Shown here: positions 25,278 through 35,950 of the stretch, piece after piece
How the letters are laid out: each line of letters begins with the position of its first letter
Numbering within the stretch: position 1 is the stretch's first letter
Assembly: GCA_009763385.1 (NCBI GenBank)
Contig: CM019831.1
Coordinates: 85,533,845 to 85,597,844, forward strand
From: Coix lacryma-jobi var. lacryma-jobi
Taxonomy: Eukaryota > Streptophyta > Magnoliopsida > Poales > Poaceae
Direction of reading: 5' to 3'
Length of the DNA stretch: 64,000 bases
Translations under genes and position numbers: made by a program
Notes under the pieces: generated by a model
The model's input: only the letters and a program-made list of their open reading frames with translations
What the model was told of the DNA's origin: nothing
The model's database searches: none

Positions 25278-25552
25278 TGAAGGACCGAGAATTTTACCAA
25301 AGGCGACCAGAGGGGGGTGAATGGGAGCCTAAAAATTTCTTTCGAAACTTCGGCCTTTGTCCCAACGAATCAACACCAAAAACTTCAGACTCAAGTGTGA
25401 TACCCACGACCAACGGAAAGAGGGTGGATGATCCCTAGGATCATAGCGAGGCACCACCAACAAGAGCAAACCAAAACACGCAAGCACCGAGTCATGTTCA
25501 AATCCAAAAACCTACCCCCGAACGTAGATGGAAAGCTACGTCGGGAATCTTC
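25278..25552 (-). repeat. Element A 5' LTR, 3'-terminal 275 bp
   Basis: It begins TGAAGGACCGAGAATTTTAC on the plus strand (the LTR 3' end in element orientation) and carries the conserved box GACCAGAGGGGGGTGAATGG. It stops at TCGGGAATCTTC, where the LTR of element D starts at 25553. It most resembles the LTR at 58427-60342 read backwards (shared ACCGAGAAT..TACCAAAGG). The rest of this LTR should lie on the far side of D; the best candidate is 55747-56953 (see findings). Confidence 0.75.
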
Positions 25553-27648
25553 TGAAGGACCGGATTAGCGACCAGAGGGGGGGTGAATGGGAGCCTCAAA
25601 TTCAACTTGTGAATAGAGTGGCCCTTGTCCCAGAAAATCACCCCAAAAGCAAAGACTCAAGACGACCGGAGAGTTCATGACCTACAAGTAGGTGGATACC
25701 CTAGGAGATGTCCTAGTGGTACAGCGGAACCTCCGGAGAAACACCAAAGCCAACTATCAAAGCCCCAAAGCAAAACTGCACAAACAGCAGAATCGCGGAC
25801 TGTCCGGGGTCAGGGTCCCGGACTGCCCGCCGTTAAGTCCCGGACTGTCCGCGACTGGGAGCCGGACTGTCCGCCGGCCAAAACACAGAAACCAAACAGT
25901 GCTGCAAGTCTGCTGGACAGGTCCCGGATTGTCCGCGGGTTTGTACCACGGACTGTCCGCCGTTCACTCGATAGTGAACAGTCAAGGGACTGCGCCTGAC
26001 TGACCTGGCCGAGACACGATGCGCGGACTGTCCGCCGTCAGGGGCGCGGACTGTCTGCCAACACCGAAAAGGGGGAAAGAACGAAGAACGAACGTGAAAT
26101 CAACCCGATCTATGAAGTCGTGAGGTTAGGAGAGAATTCCTTCGGTGGAAAGAAGGGGCTCACGAACAAGAACAAATTGATTCAAGTGGAATCGAAAATC
26201 ATCTCAGGAAGACGGAGAACGAGGCAAATCCCTGGGAGATGAAAAACCAAAACGTGAAGAACACAGAACACAAGACACGATTTGATTCGATTTCAGCCGA
26301 ACTTCCTCCACACGAGGAGACAACGAGAATACGGTCTCGTTTCCTCAAATGATCCAAATACACAGAGGTATGATTCCCGTCTCTGCGGATCGCTTGCAGC
26401 GAGGTATGATTAGAACCTAAGCGGGGGATAGAGAGAGAGTGCGTAGGAACAAATGACTGCAAGGATAGAGAGAGAGGAGGGGTGCCTCTCTTACTTATAG
26501 CCTAAAACAAAAATCCCCTTCTACTCCTAGAAACAAGAGCGAAGCGGCCAACCCTAGGGGTATCCCAGTCCAACTCTGCTAATTGCCGTTCCGACGGCCA
26601 CGCGACCATCTCATCCTTAGCTTCGCCTCGACGCAAGCCTCAGGATGCCGCCACGTGCCGCCCCGTCGACCGCCGCGCCTACCTCGCGGATAGCTGCGCC
26701 GCCGCGACAGCCTCTCCACACCGCCACGCGTCGACCGTCCTTTTTGCGGACCTCCCTCCGGTTTTGAGGCCGAAACCGGGAAACCTGGGCCTTCCCCCGG
26801 TTTTGAGGCTGAAACCGGGAAACCTGTCCTCTGGCTGAGTTTTGTGGCCCAAACTCAGAAACCCGCGAGCCCCAGGTTTTGAGGCCGAAACCTGGAAACC
26901 GTCCACGCTGAGTTTTGAGGCCCAAACTCGGAAATCGGCCACCCCGAGTTTTGAGGCCCAAACTCAGAAACCGTCGAGGGTAGCTTTTACAGGCTCAGCT
27001 ACCGAACCCGCACCGTAGACGGGATGTGGTTCGCACACCCTGAGTAAGAGCACCGATGCCGGAGCATGTCCAGCCTCCACGTCGGGCACAGTGCATTCGC
27101 CATCCTTCTCGGCGACCCGCCAAGTTTCACGACGCCATCACCTTCCTCCTGACTCGGCCGATGCACCGCACATCCCCATGTACTCTTGCTTGTCAACGTC
27201 GCGTGCCAGCTACCACAGCTGGTCCTTAGGTCTCCCGATCCGTCGGTCCAAGCTCCACGTCCGACCTTCACCGCTCCCGGTCCGTCGGCACGGCACATCC
27301 CTGCTTGACCTTCACCTCACCTTAGACCACTGCCCGAGCTCCGCACCTGCACATCAACACAGCCAAGAGACATGTTGCCCGTTGATCGATCACTCATCAC
27401 TCAGGAAGGGAACCACAAGGGCACATATCAACCTTGTGTTCTCATCCTCCAAATACCTATACCAACGGGTGGCAAAGATACCTAGACAGGTTCCTTGGTG
27501 AACTCTAGGAGCAAACGAGAAGTTCAGAAATGAAGCGGAGAAGCTGGGAGAGCAAACGTACTAAAACTCAACACTCAGCAAGGTCCCAGACTGTCCGGAC
27601 TGGGACTGTCCACGGCTACCCCGGACTGTCCGCGGGTTCCTGGCGGAC
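25553..27648 (-). repeat. Element D 3' LTR, truncated
   Basis: It matches 53268-55515 apart from scattered differences, a missing stretch of about 175 bp at 26066 and an extra 22 bp near 25820. It contains, from left to right: the terminal box GACCAGAGGGGGGG; a cluster of eight CGGACTGTCCG-type words (25797-26060); a TATA-like site on the minus strand (CTATAAGTAAG near 26494); and a hairpin array (26758-27002). Homology to the other copy ends at about 27648, where a short filler leads into the Athila-like fragment. Confidence 0.8.
26758..27002 (-). repeat. Hairpin array in D 3' LTR (7 units)
   Basis: Units start near 26758, 26797, 26835, 26872, 26908, 26944 and 26980. Each has two arms of 6-8 bp around a loop of the form TGAGGCCC (plus strand), followed by GAAACC in units 1-6 (GAAATC in one of them). 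Arms differ between units but pair within each: CCGG/CCGG, CTGAG/CTCAG, CCAGG/CCTGG, GTAGCT/AGCTAC. The array lies upstream of the TATA-like site in element orientation, in U3. Confidence 0.85.
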
Positions 27649-27663
27649 AGTCTCACAACTGTC

Positions 27664-28088
27664 TAAAGTTTAAAGTCCATGAGCAAGACTGTCTCACCTT
27701 GATCATACTTACCATGTCTCACAACTGGGATTTGTGAGTGGTGCAGCGTAAATATCCGTCATATAAGATGGGAGTTGAATTGTTGTGATGACGACCTTTT
27801 CTCCAATCTACACATGGTTAGAATAATAATATATGTATACACAAACCTGTGAGATGGCAGGGTTTCAGGATTAATGATGGATCTTGAATGTTCAGGCACC
27901 CTGGGTTCTTCAATCTTGTGGAAGCTTGCCATAAGGTCAAAACGGCATCTGATGTCCTGTCTATTCCACACTCAACAGAACAAGGGTTTATCCTACTAAA
28001 GCTAGTGGTACACTAAATTAGCAGACATCAAGATCATCATCAAAATCTTTACACCAACTGCTTCCCCGGCAACGGTGCTAAAAATGCT
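27664..28088 (-). repeat. Duplicated interior segment of the Athila-like element
   Basis: It matches 34053-34477 at an offset of 6389 bases with only scattered differences, starting TAAAGTTTAAAGTCCATG. It contains the primer site at 28063-28080 and ends at the LTR start. It is what remains of a second element body. Confidence 0.9.
28063..28080 (-). other. Primer-binding site, tRNA-Asp type (second copy)
   Basis: The plus strand reads TCCCCGGCAACGGTGCTA. This is the 3' end of plant tRNA-Asp apart from two C-to-T changes near its end. It lies eight bases before the LTR. Confidence 0.85.
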
Positions 28089-29561
28089 TGTTGACGGATG
28101 TTAGTGCAAATAGAATATGAAAGATTCCGCAAGCGCACAGAACACCATCATAGCATTTTACCGGGAGTATTCCAAGATCGTTATTTATATTTTACCACTG
28201 GGAAGCTAGGGTCAAGAATCTGATAACTCACTATCATGCATCTACTAACTCAGAGTACTAATTAGACTAGAGCAGGAGTGAATGATATATGATATGATAA
28301 TGAATGAAAGTACATCAAAGAGAATTCATGATAAATGTATAGATAACTATAGTGGGAGGAGCACGGGATAGATCAAGGTTCCTATGTACTTCTCTATTAC
28401 TTGGGTTCTAAAGCAACAAAGATGAAAAGATATAGCGGTCATAAACATTGGCACTTTGGAGCAGTGGATCCTTTCCAACTCTCGAAGAAGACTGGGAAAA
28501 AGGTAGTTGGGAGAAGGCTGCCAAAAGCTCTACGAAACATCAATCCGAATGTGGTGGACTATGAAGGCCTAACAGAGCTGTCACCCCTGGGGCTACCACA
28601 ACTATTCCGTGGGATTGAGCGCAACCTCAGGTAACCTATAGACTAAACACCATGTCTAATCTATCGATTACTACTCTAATTACCTAGGATAACTAGAGCA
28701 CTCAATACGAACAAAGATCCCATGCCAAGATATAACAACTATACTAATCATATAATAAAGCATAAAGTAAATAAAGAAGATAAATATATTAAAGCATAAG
28801 TCTTACAAAGAAAAGATACAAAACATACCAAAACTCTGAAGACTCCTCCGAAATCGAAGCGCAGCTCCGTTCTCCCTAACTCCCGACTAGAGCTAATCTA
28901 TTACATTGGAAAATCTAAACCTAATTCTCTAGGGAGGAGAGGTTGTCCTTCGAGGGACGCCTCTACAAAGACTCCCAGATGATGTTGTTGCCTCAGGGGG
29001 GTCCTGGGTTTATTATATAGGGGCTCCTGGCCTCCCCTCCACCTTGGGCAAGCGATGTGGTACTAAATCCTTCGCCATATGCACATGGGCCTTAATGGGC
29101 CAAAACGTGTTGGAGAGGTCGGTTGGAGTGCGTCACGCGAAGGAGGAGCATATTAGGCCCAAAACCTGACCAATCGGTCATGGAGGGAGACCGGTCGGTC
29201 TGCCCCTAAGATAGGTGGGCCCCGCCTTCCGTGGGTCGCCTTCTCGTGTCTTCTGGAATGTCCTGGAATGTTCTAGAATCTTACAAGTCGTATCCACCGA
29301 GGACTCTCGCTCCGGGACTCCAAATATAGCAAATCATATGTCTGTTTCGATCGTCTCGACGAGGTCTTTGCAATGGTGTGCTCTGTTTCATCACTTGAGA
29401 TACTTTTATATGGTAAACATGGATGTCCTACAAAACAAGTGAGAGCACCAAAACTCGTGGAACTTGTTTGTTTCAAACCCTACAACTATGCTTTGTGATT
29501 CATTTAGTGTCATTTCATGCAATAGTTGATGGTTAATTATGAGCATTAGTGAGCGTCAACA
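28089..29561 (-). repeat. Athila-like LTR, left copy (1473 bp)
   Basis: Termini are TGTTGACG and GCGTCAACA. A TATA-like box CTATATAATA is on the minus strand at 29011-29020. Near 29170-29210 the LTR carries GACC..GGTCGGTC words. The same 1473-bp unit recurs at 34478-35950 with few differences. Short frames, for example 28401-28634 plus, occur in both copies but match nothing I know. Confidence 0.92.
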
Positions 29562-32500
29562 AGTTCCCCCAAGCTTAACCTGTGCTAGTCCCTTAGCAAA
29601 GTCAAACTCAACAGTGGATCAGGAGTTGCTGCAATATCTGCACTTCTAACAAGTACACATGCATTCAAACAAAAGTTCTCATTTGAATTAGAAATAAGAT
29701 ATCATATTTTTCATCATGGGGCTTAGTACTTTACCTTGAATTCTAAGTAATTTAAAGATAGAACGATCAAATTAAACACTATGTCTCTTGCTCTTCCACT
29801 TCACCATTATTCCGGAGTTTTTATGAATTTTCAAAAAGATTAAAAACATATGTTGCCAAATTAAACAATGGATCGAAAGAGAAAGTCAACCACACCATTG
29901 AATCGAGAAGTGCATGTGTATGAAAAATGGAGGTGGATGCTCTTTTCAATATATCACTCTCTTTTGTCTATTAGAAACACATGGCTATTGGGCTAATTCT
30001 ACTATCGGGCACGTGCCCATTTATTCTGATATTCATCATTTTTTTATTTTCTTCTTTTTTTCTTCGAGGTTCCAGACACTTGTCCCTTTTTATTTCCTCG
30101 GGATCTATCTTTTTGAGGTTTTGGACACTTGTCCCTTTTTATTTCCTCGGATGTTTTTTTCTTTTTTTTTCAATAGCCACATGCTTCCAACAAACCTTTG
30201 AGAGGATAGCAATAGATAATCATGAGCATTTATGCGGAGGATGGATGAAATGTGTAAGTGATCTCAATTCAATAGTATGATAACCTCTCACAGGGTGAAC
30301 AAAGCTTAATTTAACTCAATTAATATTGGAAACTCTCTGGAACTCTAGTGTTGTTTTAGAACAAGATAATAGTAGCTCAAATCATCACATATCATATCTG
30401 TCAACTACCTAGACTCTGGATCAAGTATTTGCTACCCATATATTTAATTTCATTGTAAGGCATCATTAATTTTTTAGACTTAGGAGAACTCATGCTTGAA
30501 GGCTAGGTACTAGAAAGAAATACAATAGAGCAACTATTCATCATTTCCATTTTGTCCATTTTGAGAAATTAGGGAGAAAATTCTTCAGATTAGACATGCT
30601 TTATTTATTTAATCTAACACACACTATAACCTATTATTTAAAAATATTAAGATAGTAGTAAGACATACCTGAATCACGAAGATAACGGGGGTGCGTCTCC
30701 CCCAAGCTAATCCCTTCGATCACATCGAGCCTTCATGTGCCCGAATATTTTTGTTCCTTTTCTTTTTAAGGGTGAGCCTTCATGTGCTCACATTTTTTTT
30801 TGTATTTTGAATTAATTTATAAAAAGAAAAACTTAAGAGAATAAAGATACTTACCTGGATATACGTGGGTGTTTTCCCCCAAGCTGAATGTTGACGTAGT
30901 CGTTCGATCTTGCAATGTAACGGACTGGTAGTGAAAATGTTCTTCCTCTATCGGAGCATTGATTGGCGTTGATGGCTGTTGAAATAGTGCACCAACAGTG
31001 GATGGGACATCCACTTGCTCGTCACCATTTCTTGGTCCTTTAATCCCGTGAAACTCAAATAGACAACAAAACTTGTGAAACAGATTAAGCGTTAGTGGTG
31101 GGCCACTCAAGCCTTAGTTGTCCAGAGTTTCAGTAAGATCTCTTTCTCAATATTATTGTATTTTTATATTTTTTTATAATGCAAAAATGCAATAGAATGA
31201 ATGCATATTTATTTTTATTTTTATGCCACCACGGTGAATATTTCATGTGGGGTTTTACACACCACATAATTATTCACATGGGGCTTTAGGTTTTATGATG
31301 CAGTGCAAGAAGTAAAATATTTTTATTTTCTTCTTTTTTTAAGAAATGCTAATGCAGAAAAGTAAATATGCTATATTGACATGATGATGAAAAGTAAATA
31401 TGCAAAAATAAAAACTAATGCAGAAAAGATAAATATGGATAACTACCGATTTACCTTTCGGCAAGGGTTCAATGTTTTAAGTCCTCTGAACAGGACTTCT
31501 CACCATGTTCATTCCTGAGGTGCATCATTTGATCCCGATATGTAGACCTTGATAACTACACCTCTAGATATGGTGTCACTCATGTCCTTCGTTCATCTAG
31601 CAATTTGAAGTGAAACATTAATTGTGGAAGCTGGCATCATCTTGCTCAGTGTGCATGTTCTTGTAGATCCAGGACCTTCACTCTGTAGAATTTGAGAGTT
31701 GACAAACTCCTCCATGTTTTGCTGAATAGTGTATCCTGCTCATAAAGACAAAGTAGAGATCAAGTGCATGGGCTCTATTGTGGAAAAACACCAACAGAAC
31801 CAAAAATTTTGTTCATTACTCTCAAACCTTAGGCATATTGAACAAGATAAACTTGTTGTTTATGTGTTCTATTCAATCTTAACATGAGTGATAGGATCAG
31901 AAGATGAGCATGAAAGTAGCATCTTAAAAATATTTAACAGATCATATTACTTAACACAAGGAAGGATAATCTATGCATAATGTGTTGATCTTTTCATGAT
32001 TGTGATATATCATCTTCCAAAAGTTAGATGCATAACATTTTAGCTCATTTAGGTAAGATAGTGAGATTCAAGAGAGTAAAGCAAAGAACAAATAGTAAAG
32101 AACTGAACATGTTGAGTTGATTAAGTTGGATCATGTGAGGTGCAACTTAAACCTGTTTGGTTCTTTATTTATGCGCATGCCAGAAACAAGGAGAAGCTTT
32201 TAAAGTGATGGTCACTTACCTTGAGATGTTACCTTTATCATTGAAGAGTGATGGTGTTGAACCACCTTGTGGAAGCTTCTCTTGTCTAGCTAGTTGTTGT
32301 TCATGATTGGCTTGTCTTCTCTTGTCTATCTCACAGTAGGCTAGCTGAGTCTTGTTCTCAATAGGTCCAGACGATGGAGACTTTGTCAATTATTTTCTTG
32401 ATTTGCAGGCTTAGGTACTGTCTCTCCATCTTCTACTTCTTATGGTGCAGTGGCTTCATCCTTTATGATATCCCCACAATTCCTGGCAATTAGTTCTTCT

Positions 32501-34477
32501 TTTGTCGGTTGAGTCTATGTCTTCTCTTGGTTTTCTTTGGCTGCTCATAAATGGTGTAATTGTTGAAGAGGCAGTGAACCTTTTGGTCAAAGATCCAAAA
32601 GTGGATTTCTCTAGTTCCGACATAGATGACAACATTGAAGGTTTTCAAGAACGATCATCCAAGAATGAGTGGTGGCCCATATTCTTCTTCTTGAATGGGA
32701 TAGCATCTAGTGGCCTGTACTAATCAAAGTGGTTAGTAGGAGGTCAAAGTGTCTGAAGCTGGATTTCTCCTTCCTACCCTTGATCATGAAACAAATCTAG
32801 ACAATGAAATTGTGTCTTCCCCAAGCTAACTTGTGAAGTAGGTGGATGCCCAAATTTCTTCAGCAACATGTTCATGAGTTGAAATTGTAGACCTTGTTGT
32901 TGTTGAAGTTGTTCCACCTCAACCCCCAAACTAGCTCTTGTGTTAGAAGTGAGGAGGACTTCCACTGCTTGTCTTCATATTGAACCACCAACAGACTTCC
33001 TTCGGACGACTCATAGATGTTATAATGTAGTGGCATATCGTCACCCTGATATTTGTTGTTGGTGTCGGTGTTGATGTCTTCGACAATGATGAGCGTATGC
33101 ATAGATTGACCCATACGGGGTCAGTTGCATCCTGCTCGTCATTAGTGTCCTAGCTTAAGCCTTGGTAAGGCTCACAGCTTGACTGCCTTTGACATCACTA
33201 GTGACTTATCTGATGATGAGTTTTGTCTATCCATGGGTTGGGTTTTGGATCTTTAAGTTCACACCATGAACAAGCAAACCTCATCTCCTACAAAATGTTA
33301 GTGGACACATACCCGAAGGATTGCACTGAATTTGAAACATGGGTTGTTATCCACTACTTATGTGTTATTCATCCATGCTAATAAAAAGATGATTTTAGGA
33401 TTACTTTAGCATGGACTAGTATTTTATGTGTTGGCTGCATATTAACATGGTTCAAGGCAAAGTTTAACTTGCAATAGAAGATAGACTTAAATAAACTTTG
33501 ATACTCACAGTTCTTTCATCTATGATGAATGAGCTGAGTCTTCTATGTGCAGTTCACCGTATGCCTTGCTTCATCTCTGATGTGGATTCATCTCAGGACT
33601 TTCCCAAAGTGTATTTAGAGTTCTCTGCAGGGGTTAGTCCAACAATATATCCAATGTCTACAAAAGCTAATTTCAGATCAATAATCAAATCAAACTCCGT
33701 GTCTAATTTTGATTAAGGTAGACTATTTAACCTAAGCACCACGTTTAATTTAAAAAGCCTATGAAAGTACCCTATAGAAGTACCTTCAAACCAAAACATC
33801 TTATGGCAAACAAAGGTAGAGTGAGAGCATAACAGAGATTTATTCAAATAGAGATGGCAGAGTATGATCACAGTGAGGAGTATATATATTTTTTTAATAT
33901 TTTTTTTCATTTAGATGCGGATGACTTGAATGCATACAAGAATCTAAACATGATGTGGATTTCATAAAACAAAACATAAACTAAATGGAGTGGATGAATG
34001 TTTAAAAGTAAACATGCAGTGGTATGCAAGGAATAAAAAAGATAACTACTCGTAAAGTTTAAAGTCCATGAGCAAGACTGTCTCACCTTGATCATACTTA
34101 CCATGTCTCACAACTGGGATTTGTAAGTGGTGCAGCGTAAATATCCGTCATATAAGATGGGAGTTGAATTGTTGTGACGACGACCTTTTCTCCAATCTAC
34201 ACATGGTTAGAATAATAATATATGTATACACAAACCTGTGAGATGGCAGGGTTTCAGGATTAATGATGGATCTTGAATGTTCAGGCACCCTGGGTTCTTC
34301 AATCTTGTGGAAGCTTGCCATAAGGTCAAAATGGCATCTGATGTCCTGTCTATTCCACACTCAACAGAACAAGGGGTAATCCTACTAAAGCTAGTGGTAC
34401 ACTAAATTAGCAGACATCAAGATCATTATCAAAATCTTTACACCAAATGCTTCCCTGGCAATGGCGCCAAAAATGCT
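29562..34477 (-). other. Interior of the Athila-like element, no surviving genes
   Basis: About 4.9 kb, AT-rich. No frame longer than 99 residues and no recognisable gag, protease or reverse transcriptase motif on either strand. In element orientation it starts with the primer site (34452) and ends with a polypurine tract (plus-strand CCCCCAAGCTTAACC at 29566). Similar CCCCAAGCT tracts recur at 30699, 30876 and 32819. A stretch at 33688-33770 (AACCTAAGCACCACGTTTAA) is clearly related to 60715-60790, so the fragment at 60343-62964 belongs to a related family. Confidence 0.75.
34452..34469 (-). other. Primer-binding site, tRNA-Asp type
   Basis: The plus strand reads TCCCTGGCAATGGCGCCA, the complement of an Athila-type tRNA-Asp primer site, with two C-to-T changes at positions different from those in the copy at 28063. 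It lies eight bases before the 5' LTR. Confidence 0.88.
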
Positions 34478-35950
34478 TGTTGACGTTTGTTAGTGCAAAT
34501 AGAATATGAAAGATTCTGCAAGCGCACAAAACACCATCGTAGCATTTTACCGGGAGTATTCCAGGATCGTTATTTATATTTTACCACTGGGAAGCTACGG
34601 TCAAGAATCTGATAACTCCCTATCATGCATCTACTAACTCAGAGTGCTAATTAGACTAGAGCAGGAGTGAATGATATATGATATGATAATGAATGAAAGT
34701 ACATCAAAGAGAATTCATGATAAATGTATAAATAACTATAGTGGGAGGACAACGGGATAGATCAAGGTTCCTATGTACTTCTCTATTACTTGGGTTCTAA
34801 AGCAACAAAGATGAAAAGATATAGCAGTCATAAACATTGCCACTTTGGAGCAGCAGGTCCTTTCCAACTCTCGAAGAAGACTGGGAAAAAGATAGTTGGG
34901 AGAAGGCTGCCAAAAGCTCTACAAAACATCAATCCGAACGTGGTGGACTATGAAGGCCTAACAGAGCTGTCACCCCTGGGGCTACCACAACTATTCCGTG
35001 GGATTGGGCGCAACCTCAGGTAACCTATAGACTAAACACCATGTCTAATCTATCGATTACTAGTCTAATTACCTAGGATAACTAGAGCACTCAATACGAA
35101 CAAAGATCCCATGCCAAGATATAACAACTATACTAATCATATAATAAAGCATAAAGTAAATAGAGAAGGTAAATATATTAAAGCATAAGTCTTACAAAGA
35201 AAAGATACAAAACATACCAAAACTCTGAAGACTCCTCCGAAACCGAAGCGCAGCTCCGTTCTCCCTAACTCCTGACTAGAGCTAATCTACTACATTGGAA
35301 AATCTAAACCTAATTCTCTAGGGAGGAGAGGTTGTCCTTCGAGGGACGCCTCTACAAAGACTCCCAGATGATGTTATTGCCTCAGGGGGGTATTGGGTTT
35401 ATTATATATGGGCTCCTGGCCTCCCCTCCACCTTGGGCAAGCGATGTGGTACTAAATCCTTCACCATATGCACATGGTCCTTAATGGGCCAAAACGTGTT
35501 GGAGAGGTCGGTTGGAGTGCGTCACGCGAAGGAGGAGCAGATTGGGCCCAAAACCTGACCGGTCGGTCCAGGGGGGAGACCGGTCGGTCTTCCCCTATGA
35601 CAGGTGGGCCCCGCCTTCCGTGGGTTTCCTTCTCGTGTCATCTGGAATGTCCTGGATTCTTCTAGAATCTTCCAAGTCGTATCCACCGAGGACTCTCGCT
35701 CTGGGACTCCAAATATAGCAAATCATATGTCTGTTTCGATCATCTCGATGAGGTCTTTGCAATGGTGTCCTCTGTTTCATCACTTGAGATACTTTTATAT
35801 GGTAAAACATGGATGTCCTACAAAACAAGTGAGAGCACCAAAACCATGGAACTTGTTAGTTTCAAACCCTACAACTATGCTTTGTGATTCATTTAGTGTC
35901 ATTTCATGCAACAGTTGATGGTTAATTATGAGCATTAGTGAGCGTCAACA
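34478..35950 (-). repeat. Athila-like LTR, right copy (1473 bp)
   Basis: This is the 5' LTR in element orientation. Its length and termini are the same as in the left copy, and it ends AGCGTCAACA at 35950. The next base belongs to element D pol. Differences from 28089-29561 are a few per hundred bases by eye. Confidence 0.92.

Larger units (their letters stand above)
2612..25552 (-). mobile_element. Element A: decayed Sirevirus (Ty1/copia), interrupted
   Basis: This is the oldest recognisable host layer of the left half. In minus orientation it reads: partial LTR (25278-25552), primer site (25261-25275), gag, pol, then 3' untranslated region ending at 2612. It is split by the giant-LTR element at 4235-19772 and by a CACTA-type MITE at 3359-3658. 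No 3' LTR is visible: the 3' region ends inside the untranslated sequence at 2612 against an inverted gag. The coding region has several nonsense codons and frameshifts. Assignment to the Sirevirus lineage rests on domain order PR-IN-RT-RNH, a gag with two zinc knuckles and coiled coil, an initiator-Met primer site, and reiterated CCCCCTT tracts in the 3' leader of its relatives. Confidence 0.85.
27664..35950 (-). mobile_element. Athila-like Gypsy element, tandem LTR structure, non-autonomous
   Basis: In minus orientation the order is LTR (34478-35950), primer site (34452-34469), interior (29562-34477), LTR (28089-29561), then a second partial copy of the interior's start with its own primer site (27664-28088). 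So one LTR is followed by interior sequence on both sides, as after unequal recombination between tandem copies. LTR termini are TGTTGACG and CGTCAACA, and both LTRs are 1473 bp. The primer site matches tRNA-Asp, a hallmark of Athila-type elements. No gag or pol frame survives. At the right end the D pol sequence resumes directly (ACTGC at 35951). The left end is a non-homologous break, so no target duplication can be checked. Confidence 0.85.

Noticed and set aside
25797..26060. Regularly repeated CGGACTGTCCG words could be taken for a CRISPR-like array.
   Set aside because: Spacing is irregular, the words lie inside a retrotransposon LTR that occurs twice, and the context is a plant-type nuclear genome.
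28401..28634. A 77-codon plus-strand frame (MGSKATKMKRYSGHKHWHF) with a copy at 34790-35023.
   Set aside because: It lies in the Athila-like LTR on the strand opposite to the element and is duplicated only because the LTR is. No known domain.
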